Notes under the pieces: generated by a model
Told to the model about the DNA's origin: nothing
The model's database searches: none
The model's input: the letters and a program-made list of their open reading frames with translations, nothing else
Made by a program: the position numbers and the translations under genes
In this document: piece after piece, positions 1 through 5,184 of the stretch
How positions within the stretch are numbered: the stretch's first letter is position 1
Layout of the letters: each line of letters begins with the position of its first letter
Origin: an uncultured Prevotellaceae bacterium
GTDB lineage: Bacteria > Bacteroidota > Bacteroidia > Bacteroidales > Bacteroidaceae
NCBI GenBank assembly: GCA_902803455.1
Contig: CADCQC010000069.1
Location: forward strand, 1 to 5,184
Direction: 5' to 3'
Length of the DNA stretch: 5,184 bases

Positions 1-1150
1 AGGCTCTCCACCACGACCAGCTCTCCGCATCTGCATAGCGCAGGTCATGATGAATGACACGCGCCACATACAAGGCCGTCTTCATCGTGAAGTCATAACC
101 GCCGCCACCGCCGATTTCCTGGTCATTCTGCATGATGCAGATCTCCGACTGCCAGAACCGGGCGCCATATCGCTTCAGCGTATCACGCAACTGTTCGCGA
201 ATCTTCCGCATATAAGGTATTGGGGTGTTGGTCCAATAACTATGTCCGAGGATCAGGCGTGGCACGCCCTGTGTGTCGCCGAGATAGGTCTGTGTGCTGT
301 CGGGAGAGAAGAACGTGCGGATGGTATTGCCTCTCTCCCAGGTGGTCTGATAGATGCCCAACAAGCATCTCAAATCGCTCGACTCATTGACCATCACCTG
401 TGTCGTCATACCCTGCCGGCGGAATTCATCGGCCGTGAGTCTTGCGATGCGTGCTGTCTCACGGTTGGTGGCTGGCGACCCTTCCTGTTTGGGTCCTTGC
501 CAATTCCAATGGCCGTCGGGCTCATTGACAGGACACACGTAGTCGAAATGGATGCCGTCGTGCTCCTCAATGCCTTTGAGCGCAGTGACCATAAAACGGG
601 CGAAATCGTCATAGCACTCCTCACGCAGGTTGAGGGTTCCATCCCTGCCGGTATTGGTGGCCAGGCCGTTTTGGGTGAAATATACGGGTGGTGAATTGAG
701 AAAAGCGAGAAAATGCGGCACTCCTCTCTCCTTGGCCATCTGCAGGAATTGTCGCTGTCCCTGTTGCCGTGACCAGTCGTAGGTGCCATCGGCATTCAGG
801 AAGCATTCTGTCCGTGTACCGCGGTTGATCTGGGCGGCATCTCCCTGGGCGGCGCTTCCTGCCCCTAAGTTGAAGCGCCAGAGTGAAAGCGCGATGCCTT
901 TGGGTTGTCCATTCGCATCATTTTCGGAGGAGAACAGCCAATCGGCGATTTTTTCCTGTTCCTCCTTCTCTTCCCAAAGACCTATATTCTGCATCGACCA
1001 GGCGTCAGAAGCACCAAAATGGCGTATGGTCTGCCGTGGTGCGTCGACAAGGATCCTCACCTGTTTGACAGGTTGTTTCTTTGCCGATAAGGTCACGTGA
1101 GCCATTGCCGTCACAGGCAACAGACAGCACCAGATCATCCAATTTCTCAT
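1..1150 (-). CDS. Secreted glycoside hydrolase, GH30-like (endo-beta-1,6-galactanase type), partial: C-terminus beyond window
   Basis: The frame is open from an ATG at 1150 to base 2, giving 383 residues with no stop, so the 3' end lies outside the window. Residues 1-17 form a short signal peptide (hydrophobic MIWCCLLPVTAMA with a likely AMA cleavage site), which predicts export to the periplasm or cell surface. The rest reads as a GH30-type (beta/alpha)8 barrel: FGASDAWSMQ near 45-54, SLWRFNLGAGS near 89-99 and LNSPPVYF near 151-158. The putative acid/base is Glu210 in CPVNEPDGHW, and the putative nucleophile is Glu336 in FWQSEICIM. The 126-residue gap between them is normal for clan GH-A retaining enzymes. 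The visible part ends at a SWSWWRA segment, so the end of the barrel and the usual C-terminal beta domain are missing. Substrate is uncertain: bacterial relatives are often annotated as endo-beta-1,6-galactanase, but xylanase or glucanase activity cannot be excluded. The gene starts 24 nt after the RNA methyltransferase stop; I see no promoter in that gap. Confidence 0.85.
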   Translation of the reverse strand, partial: MRNWMIWCCLLPVTAMAHVTLSAKKQPVKQVRILVDAPRQTIRHFGASDAWSMQNIGLWEEKEEQEKIADWLFSSENDANGQPKGIALSLWRFNLGAGSAAQGDAAQINRGTRTECFLNADGTYDWSRQQGQRQFLQMAKERGVPHFLAFLNSPPVYFTQNGLATNTGRDGTLNLREECYDDFARFMVTALKGIEEHDGIHFDYVCPVNEPDGHWNWQGPKQEGSPATNRETARIARLTADEFRRQGMTTQVMVNESSDLRCLLGIYQTTWERGNTIRTFFSPDSTQTYLGDTQGVPRLILGHSYWTNTPIPYMRKIREQLRDTLKRYGARFWQSEICIMQNDQEIGGGGGYDFTMKTALYVARVIHHDLRYADAESWSWWRA

Positions 1151-1174
1151 GAAGTGTAATTTTTCTTTTGTCAA

Positions 1175-1699
1175 TCAACGATTCTTGCCAAACTCCCAGA
1201 TGACGATGCCAGCCGTCACCGAGACATTCATCGAGTGTTTTGTGCCATGCTGCGGTATCTCAAGGCAACCATCACACTTGTCGATCACCTCCTGATGCAC
1301 CCCTTTCACCTCATTACCGAAGACCACGGCATATCTTTTCCCTTCCTCCAGGCGCAACTGCTGCAGTTTGGTGCTGCCCTCCGCCTGTTCCACGGCATAG
1401 ACCACATAGCCGTCGGAATGGAGTGTCATCACGGCTTCTTCCGCAGTCTTGAAATAGCGCCAGTCGACACTATCCTCGCCCCCGAGGGCTGTCTTGTGGA
1501 TCTCAGGATGCGGCGGACAGGCGGTGATGCCACAAAGGAACACCGCCTCCACACGAAAGGCATCACATGTGCGGAAGACGCTGCCCACATTATAAAGACT
1601 TCTCACATCATCGAGCACCACGACAAGCGGCAACTTATCGGCAGACTTAAACTCCTCGAGCGTCAGCCGCTGCATCTCGATGGTTCTCAGTTTACGCAT
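1175..1699 (-). CDS. RNA methyltransferase, SpoU/TrmH (SPOUT) family
   Basis: This 174-residue protein would transfer a methyl group from S-adenosylmethionine to RNA, most likely a ribose 2'-O in tRNA or rRNA. It carries the three SpoU motifs. Motif 1 is NVGSVFRT at 37-44, with Asn37 and the catalytic Arg43. Motif 2 is VVFGNEVKGV at 125-134. Motif 3 is EIPQHG followed by SMNVSVTAGI at 147-165, which forms the trefoil-knot cofactor site. It is a nearly bare SPOUT domain: only about 23 residues precede it, so the L30e-like substrate-binding domain of longer rRNA 2'-O-methyltransferases is absent. The exact target nucleotide cannot be read from the sequence. I chose the ATG at 1699, because the longer version from 1762 adds 21 Trp/Arg/Ser-rich residues that merely shadow the overlapping gene. 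The chosen start overlaps the sufE-like gene by 8 nt (ATGCGTAA), which implies translational coupling. Confidence 0.92.
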   Translation of the reverse strand: MRKLRTIEMQRLTLEEFKSADKLPLVVVLDDVRSLYNVGSVFRTCDAFRVEAVFLCGITACPPHPEIHKTALGGEDSVDWRYFKTAEEAVMTLHSDGYVVYAVEQAEGSTKLQQLRLEEGKRYAVVFGNEVKGVHQEVIDKCDGCLEIPQHGTKHSMNVSVTAGIVIWEFGKNR

Positions 1700-2117
1700 T
1701 CCCCATCGATTTAAAGGCGAGCGCGTAGACACGGATCTGTTTGACCATGGCCAGCAAACCATTGCTGCGGGTGGGACTGAGGTGGTCTTTCAGTCCGATA
1801 CGGTCAATAAAATAGAGGTCTGCCTCAAGGATTTCCTCGGGTGTATGTCCGCTGAGTACCCTGAGCAGCAAAGCTATGAGTCCTTTCACAATGAGTGCGT
1901 CGCTCTCTGCCGAGAACGTCACCACTCCGTCATGGTAATCCGCATGGATCCACACCCGGCTCTGACAGCCGTTGATGAGATTGCTCTCCGTCTTATAACG
2001 GTCGTCAAGCGGTTCGAGGTCGTTGCCCAGATCGATGAGCAACTGATATTTATCCATCCAATCGGTGAAGTCGGAAAACTCCTCGATCACCTCGTCTTGC
2101 AGTTCGTTGATGGTCAT
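1692..2117 (-). CDS. SufE family cysteine-desulfurase sulfur acceptor
   Basis: SufE proteins accept persulfide sulfur from a cysteine desulfurase (SufS/CsdA type) and pass it on for cytosolic Fe-S cluster assembly. The 141-residue length fits the family. The acceptor cysteine is Cys51 in the signature INGCQSRVW. The N-terminal LQDEVIEEFSDFTDW helix and the following YQLLIDLGNDL segment (24-34) are also characteristic, as is the C-terminal RIGLKDHLSPTRSNGLLAM (105-123). No desulfurase or SufBCD genes are in the window, so the partner must be encoded elsewhere. It sits 91 nt after the U32-family gene and overlaps the downstream methyltransferase gene by 8 nt. The start at 2117 follows an A-rich stretch (ACATAAAGAAA), usual for Bacteroidetes, which rarely use Shine-Dalgarno sequences. 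It could be a housekeeping SufE or a CsdE-like paralogue; the two cannot be separated here, so no symbol is given. Confidence 0.93.
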   Translation of the reverse strand: MTINELQDEVIEEFSDFTDWMDKYQLLIDLGNDLEPLDDRYKTESNLINGCQSRVWIHADYHDGVVTFSAESDALIVKGLIALLLRVLSGHTPEEILEADLYFIDRIGLKDHLSPTRSNGLLAMVKQIRVYALAFKSMGNA

Positions 2118-2208
2118 TTTCTTTATGTTTTTATCAATGAAATCTGATGTTTCTTAAGATTGCAGCACACCAATGCCCACCTTATTATAATTTATAAATG
2201 GTGTTTTT

Positions 2209-3459
2209 TTACTGGTCGTTCACCAACAGGAACAGTTTATCGCTCGGCCGCACCTTGCCGGGCACGGGAGTCGAGATGTGGGTTCCCTTGCGGGCGGTCT
2301 CCACGGGTTGCAACTCATACCTGATCTCGGTGGCATCGACATACATCACCCCTGTGGTGGGACCGGTGATCAGCAGATGGTCGCCCACGCTGAACTCTGC
2401 CGCATCGCAGGTGAACTCTGCCACGCCCAGCCGTGAGTAATATTTCACTCCCCGGCCGACGTATACTTTTCTGACGGTGGCATTGCTGCCGTAATTCTTG
2501 TTCCACTCTCCCAACCGCTGTCCGAGATAATAGCCATCCCAGAAGCCACGGTTAAACACGGAGGCCAACCGCTGGTCCCAGTCGTCTTTCCGCTGTTCGT
2601 CAAAGGTGCCGTCGATGACACTGGCGATAGCCTCCTTGTAGCATCGCACCACGTTGTAGACATATTCGGGTCCTCGTGCGCGCCCTTCGATCTTGAACAC
2701 CCTGACACCGGCCTTCATCATGCGGTCGATGAAACGGATGGTCTTCAGGTCTTTGGGACTCATCACATACTTGTTGTCGATCTCGAGTTGGGTGCCGGTC
2801 TCATTGTCGGTCACGGTATACGACCGGCGGCAGATCTGGATGCATTCACCCCGGTTGGCTGAGCGGTTGGCATTGTCAAGGCTCAGGTAGCACTTGCCGC
2901 TGATGGCCATGCAGAGGGCGCCATGGCAAAACATCTCGATGCGCACCCGCTCTCCTTTCGGTCCGCGAATATCCTCCTCCTCGATCTGTCTGTAGATCTC
3001 TGCCACCTGCTGAAGATTCAGCTCTCTTGCCAGCACCACGACATCGGCAAACTGCGCATAGAACTTCAGCGCCTCGGCGTTGCTGATATTCAATTGTGTG
3101 GAGAGGTGCACCTCTTGTCCTATCCGGGCACAATAGGTCATCACTGCCACATCACTGGCGATGACGGCGGTGATGCCTGCCTCATGAGCCGCATCGACAA
3201 TGGCATGCATGGTGGCGATATCCTCGTCATAGATGATGGTATTGACCGTGAGATAAGTCTTGATGCCATGCAACTGGCATTCACTGGCGATATGTCTCAA
3301 GTCAGCGACAGAAAACTCATTGGCGGAATGGGCGCGCATATTGAGTTGTCCGATACCAAAATACACGGAGTCGGCCCCTGCCTGTATCGCAGCGGTCAGT
3401 GATTCCCGGGATCCCACGGGAGCCATTATCTCAAAGTCGGAAACATGGTGGTTTATCAT
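2209..3459 (-). CDS. U32 family protein (peptidase U32 / TrhP-YegQ-like tRNA hydroxylation protein)
   Basis: This is a 416-residue protein if it starts at 3459. It carries the U32 signature EMFCHGALCMAISGKCYLS at residues 175-193, which fits the PROSITE pattern E-x-F-x(2)-G-[SA]-[LIVM]-C-x(4)-G-x-C-x-[LIVM]-S. The signature is followed by SANRGECIQICRRSY (200-214). Four cysteines (183, 190, 206, 210) match the conserved U32 set proposed to hold a metal or Fe-S centre; Cys178 is additional. The N-terminus (FEIMAPVGSRESL...AGADSVYFG) is the usual start of the catalytic barrel, and the C-terminal ~90 residues (from GSNATVRKVYVG) form the small beta domain. Although named peptidases, members of similar length such as E. 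coli TrhP/YegQ act in prephenate-dependent 5-hydroxyuridine formation at tRNA position 34. That role is an inference here; a collagenase-like protease label is the older alternative. An ATG at 3477 would add six residues but overlaps the promoter, so 3459 is preferred. Confidence 0.93.
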   Translation of the reverse strand: MINHHVSDFEIMAPVGSRESLTAAIQAGADSVYFGIGQLNMRAHSANEFSVADLRHIASECQLHGIKTYLTVNTIIYDEDIATMHAIVDAAHEAGITAVIASDVAVMTYCARIGQEVHLSTQLNISNAEALKFYAQFADVVVLARELNLQQVAEIYRQIEEEDIRGPKGERVRIEMFCHGALCMAISGKCYLSLDNANRSANRGECIQICRRSYTVTDNETGTQLEIDNKYVMSPKDLKTIRFIDRMMKAGVRVFKIEGRARGPEYVYNVVRCYKEAIASVIDGTFDEQRKDDWDQRLASVFNRGFWDGYYLGQRLGEWNKNYGSNATVRKVYVGRGVKYYSRLGVAEFTCDAAEFSVGDHLLITGPTTGVMYVDATEIRYELQPVETARKGTHISTPVPGKVRPSDKLFLLVNDQ

Positions 3460-3463
3460 GCTG

Positions 3464-3494
3464 CAAAGATAGTGCAAAAATATGTATGGAACAA
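3464..3494 (-). promoter_or_regulatory. Candidate Bacteroidetes sigma-A-type promoter of the U32 gene
   Basis: On the minus strand TATCTTTG (3471-3464) matches the Bacteroidetes -7 consensus TAnnTTTG exactly. A TTG (3494-3492) lies 20 nt upstream, at the place expected for the -33 element. The -7 box ends only 4 nt before the chosen ATG at 3459, so transcription should begin at or next to the start codon. The promoter sits between the frd/sdh terminator hairpin and the U32 gene and would serve the U32, sufE-like and methyltransferase genes. It is judged by motif alone. Confidence 0.6.
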
Positions 3495-3538
3495 GATGAA
3501 GGTATGGCTTTTTCCACTGTATGGTGGAAGATAGGTAG

Positions 3539-3577
3539 CAAAACGCCCCACCCCATCATCTGGGGCAGAGCGTTTTG
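3539..3577 (-). terminator. Probable intrinsic terminator after the iron-sulfur subunit gene
   Basis: An inverted repeat lies 23 nt beyond the iron-sulfur subunit stop. The outer arms CAAAACGC (3539-3546) and GCGTTTTG (3570-3577) pair over 8 bp. Inside them CCCCA (3551-3555) pairs with TGGGG (3561-3565) around a 5-nt loop, with a 4x4 internal loop between the two stems. On the minus strand the four T residues lie within the 3' arm rather than after it, so the U-tract is weak. Its place between two transcription units supports termination. A competing GCCCC/GGGGC pairing is also possible. Confidence 0.6.
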
Positions 3578-3599
3578 ATGCATAAAAAGTTGTGTCAGA

Positions 3600-4358
3600 T
3601 TAATCAGCGAGTTTGGCCTTGATAAACTCACGGTTGAGGCGTGCGATGTTGGCGATGGTCTCATTCTTGGGACATACAGCCTCACAGGCACGGGTGTTGG
3701 TGCAGTTACCAAAGCCCAGTTCCTCCATCTTCGCCATCATGGCCTTAGCACGCTTGGCAGCCTCTGGACGGCCTTGCGGCAGAAGGGCGAGCTGGCTCAC
3801 CTTGGAACTGACAAAGAGCATAGCGGAACCGTTCTTGCAGGCAGCCACGCAAGCGCCGCAGCCGATGCATGAAGCGCAGTCCATGGCCTCGTCGGCATCC
3901 TGCTTGGGGATGAGGATCGCGTTGGCATCCTGAGCCTGTCCGGTGCGCACACTGGTATAGCCACCAGCCTGGATGATCTTATCGAAAGCGCCACGGTCGA
4001 CCATACAATCCTTGATGACAGGGAAGCCTGCCGAGCGCCACGGTTCGACGGTGATGACATCACCATCATTGAAACGGCGCATGTAGAGCTGGCAGGTAGT
4101 AGCTCCGCGCTCTGTCTTTCCATGCGGTGTACCGTTGATGTAGAGCGAGCACATACCACAGATACCCTCGCGGCAGTCATGATCGAACACGAAAGGTTCA
4201 CGCCCCTCATTGATAAGTTCCTCATTCAGGATATCGAGCATCTCGAGGAAAGAGGTATCATCAGGAATATCCTTCATCTCGTGAGTGTCAAAATATCCCT
4301 TCTCTCTGGGCCCGTTCTGGCGCCAGAATTTTATCGTAAATGAAATATTTTTTGCCAT
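3600..4358 (-). CDS. frdB: Fumarate reductase/succinate dehydrogenase iron-sulfur subunit
   Basis: This 252-residue subunit carries electrons between the quinone side of the membrane complex and the flavoprotein. The N-terminal [2Fe-2S] ferredoxin domain has Cys62, Cys67 and Cys70 in DCREGICGMC and Cys89 in ATTCQLY. The C-terminal domain has CIGCGACVAAC, with Cys164, 167 and 170, joined by Cys229 (VCPKN) for the [4Fe-4S] cluster. Cys174, Cys219 and Cys225 are placed to bind the [3Fe-4S] cluster. Cys161 is an extra cysteine just before the motif. Length and motif spacing are normal, and the protein appears complete and functional. It lies 30 nt after the flavoprotein gene and is last in the operon, with a hairpin following. 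In Bacteroidales the complex is generally assigned to fumarate reduction in anaerobic succinate production, hence frdB; sequence alone does not tell the direction, and sdhB is an equally common name. Confidence 0.95.
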   Translation of the reverse strand: MAKNISFTIKFWRQNGPREKGYFDTHEMKDIPDDTSFLEMLDILNEELINEGREPFVFDHDCREGICGMCSLYINGTPHGKTERGATTCQLYMRRFNDGDVITVEPWRSAGFPVIKDCMVDRGAFDKIIQAGGYTSVRTGQAQDANAILIPKQDADEAMDCASCIGCGACVAACKNGSAMLFVSSKVSQLALLPQGRPEAAKRAKAMMAKMEELGFGNCTNTRACEAVCPKNETIANIARLNREFIKAKLAD

Positions 4359-4388
4359 AATTCGATTGGTAAGTTTTTTTGTGAAGAA

Positions 4389-5184
4389 CTAGTTCTTATA
4401 ATTTCTTGTCTGAACCTTGATAGCCTCATACTCAAGTGGCTCCTTGATGAGTTCAGGTGCTTTGTCTTCGCTGCCCTGATACTCCCAGCAACCCACATAG
4501 AAGAAGTTCTCGTCGTCGCGCTTTGCTTCACCCTCTTCCGTCTGGTATTCCTCGCGGAAGTGTCCACCACAGCTCTCATTACGTGAGAGGGCATCGTAGG
4601 CCACCAACTGGCCCATGGTGAAGAAGTCGCGCAGGTGAATGGCCTTGTCGAGCTCGATATTGAGTCCCTCTTTCGATCCAGGAATGAAGAGGTTGGTATC
4701 AAATTCCTTGCGGAGCTTCTTGATCAGTTCGATACCTTCCTTCAGACCCTCAGCGGTGCGTCCCATACCGACATGCTCCCACATGATGTGGCCCAGTTCC
4801 TTATGGATGGAGTCAACACTGCGCTTGCCCTTGATGTTCATCAGACGGTCGATCTCTGCCTCCACAGCCTTCTCTGCCTCCTCAAACTCGGGCAGGTCGG
4901 TGGATACGCGTGGCCAGATCTCCTGATCGGCCAGGTAATTCTGAATGGTGTAAGGCAATACGAAGTAACCGTCGGCGAGACCCTGCATGAGTGCGGAAGC
5001 ACCCAGACGGTTGGCACCATGGTCGGAGAAATTGCACTCACCGATAGCAAAGAGACCCTTAATGGAGGTCTGCAACTCATAGTCGACCCACAGACCACCC
5101 ATCGTGTAGTGGATGGCAGGATAGATGCGCATGGGCGTCGAATAGGGGTCGTCGCCGGTGATGCGCTGGTACATGTCGAACAGG
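4389..5184 (-). CDS. frdA: Fumarate reductase/succinate dehydrogenase flavoprotein subunit, partial: N-terminus beyond window
   Basis: Only the last 264 residues are inside the window, ending at a TAG at 4389; the protein is normally about 600-660 residues, so over half is missing, including the first FAD-binding region. The visible part begins LFDMYQRI. It contains HYTMGGL (25-31), whose His25 corresponds to the substrate-binding His355 of E. coli FrdA. The FAD/active-site segment GECNFSDHGANRLG follows at 48-61, with Glu49 and Arg59 corresponding to Glu379 and Arg390. The FSDHGANRLGAS wording and the long acidic C-terminal part resemble the type-B enzymes (B. subtilis, Wolinella), which pair with a single diheme cytochrome b subunit. 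That cytochrome gene is expected further upstream, outside the window. NESCGGHFR (202-210) replaces the ESRGAH motif of E. coli-type enzymes, with Cys in place of Arg. The protein catalyses fumarate/succinate interconversion on the cytoplasmic side of the membrane. The 30-nt gap to the iron-sulfur subunit gene shows co-transcription. Confidence 0.94.
   Translation of the reverse strand, partial: LFDMYQRITGDDPYSTPMRIYPAIHYTMGGLWVDYELQTSIKGLFAIGECNFSDHGANRLGASALMQGLADGYFVLPYTIQNYLADQEIWPRVSTDLPEFEEAEKAVEAEIDRLMNIKGKRSVDSIHKELGHIMWEHVGMGRTAEGLKEGIELIKKLRKEFDTNLFIPGSKEGLNIELDKAIHLRDFFTMGQLVAYDALSRNESCGGHFREEYQTEEGEAKRDDENFFYVGCWEYQGSEDKAPELIKEPLEYEAIKVQTRNYKN

Noticed and set aside
47..694. A 215-codon plus-strand open frame, and minus-strand open frames at 406-795 and 621-806
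   Set aside because: They overlap the minus-strand GH30-like frame, which is continuous over 383 codons with a signal peptide and both catalytic glutamates. The plus-strand translation shows no recognisable domain.
1151..1174. TACACTTC just before the GH30-like gene as a -7 promoter box
   Set aside because: It differs from TAnnTTTG at two of the four key T/G positions and has no TTTG at the right distance upstream.
1235..1714. A 159-codon plus-strand open frame opposite the methyltransferase
   Set aside because: It is antisense to a gene with all three SpoU motifs, and its translation is rich in His and Leu without any family resemblance.
1700..1762. Longer N-terminus of the methyltransferase from an ATG at 1762
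   Set aside because: The extra 21 residues are Trp/Arg/Ser-rich, lie wholly within the sufE-like gene and have no counterpart in SpoU proteins known to me; the 8-nt overlap start at 1699 is more natural.
1680..2147. A 155-codon plus-strand open frame opposite the sufE-like gene
   Set aside because: Antisense shadow of a clear SufE protein; no domain or promoter seen.
2118..2208. Possible terminator or promoter in the AT-rich gap between the U32 and sufE-like genes (ACACCA/TGGTGT arms, ATTTATAAAT palindrome, T7 run)
   Set aside because: The 6-bp arms enclose a loop of about 26 nt, and the T-run follows the repeat only on the plus strand, where no gene ends. No TAnnTTTG box was found on the minus strand.
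2923..3402. A 159-codon plus-strand open frame opposite the U32 gene
   Set aside because: Antisense to a protein with a full U32 signature; nothing recognisable in the translation.
1..5184. CRISPR array, mobile element, tRNA/rRNA gene, or novel defence-like system
   Set aside because: No repeat-spacer pattern, transposase or integrase motif, RNA gene or unusual domain combination was seen; all six genes belong to known families.

Overview
The window looks like a Bacteroidales chromosome, most likely Prevotellaceae. The evidence is a type-B fumarate reductase/succinate dehydrogenase gene pair, a Bacteroidetes-style TAnnTTTG promoter, A-rich translation starts without Shine-Dalgarno motifs, and a secreted GH30-type glycosidase. 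The genus is inference from general resemblance. All six genes lie on the minus strand, so transcription runs from high to low coordinates. No plus-strand gene is supported.

Layout in transcription order. (1) 5184-4389: the C-terminal 264 residues of the flavoprotein subunit of fumarate reductase/succinate dehydrogenase, cut by the window edge. (2) 4358-3600: the complete iron-sulfur subunit, 30 nt downstream and surely in the same operon. (3) 3577-3539: a GC-rich hairpin that probably ends the frd/sdh operon. (4) A promoter at about 3494-3464 lies immediately before a U32-family protein (3459-2209), related to the tRNA-hydroxylating TrhP/YegQ group. (5) After a 91-nt AT-rich gap comes a SufE-like sulfur-acceptor protein (2117-1692). 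(6) An RNA methyltransferase of the SpoU/TrmH class (1699-1175) overlaps the sufE-like gene by 8 nt. (7) A secreted GH30-like glycoside hydrolase (1150 to beyond base 1) starts 24 nt after the methyltransferase and is cut by the other window edge.

Functionally there are three blocks: anaerobic fumarate respiration (frdA-frdB); a small housekeeping cluster of a U32 protein, SufE and an RNA methyltransferase, which suggests RNA modification and sulfur/Fe-S supply; and a polysaccharide-degrading enzyme that may be read through from that cluster. I found no CRISPR array, mobile element, tRNA/rRNA or defence system, and nothing that looks like an undescribed system. The findings are modest: a promoter so close to its gene that the mRNA may be leaderless, a SufE/U32/SpoU association, an 8-nt coupled overlap, and a secreted glycosidase behind housekeeping genes.
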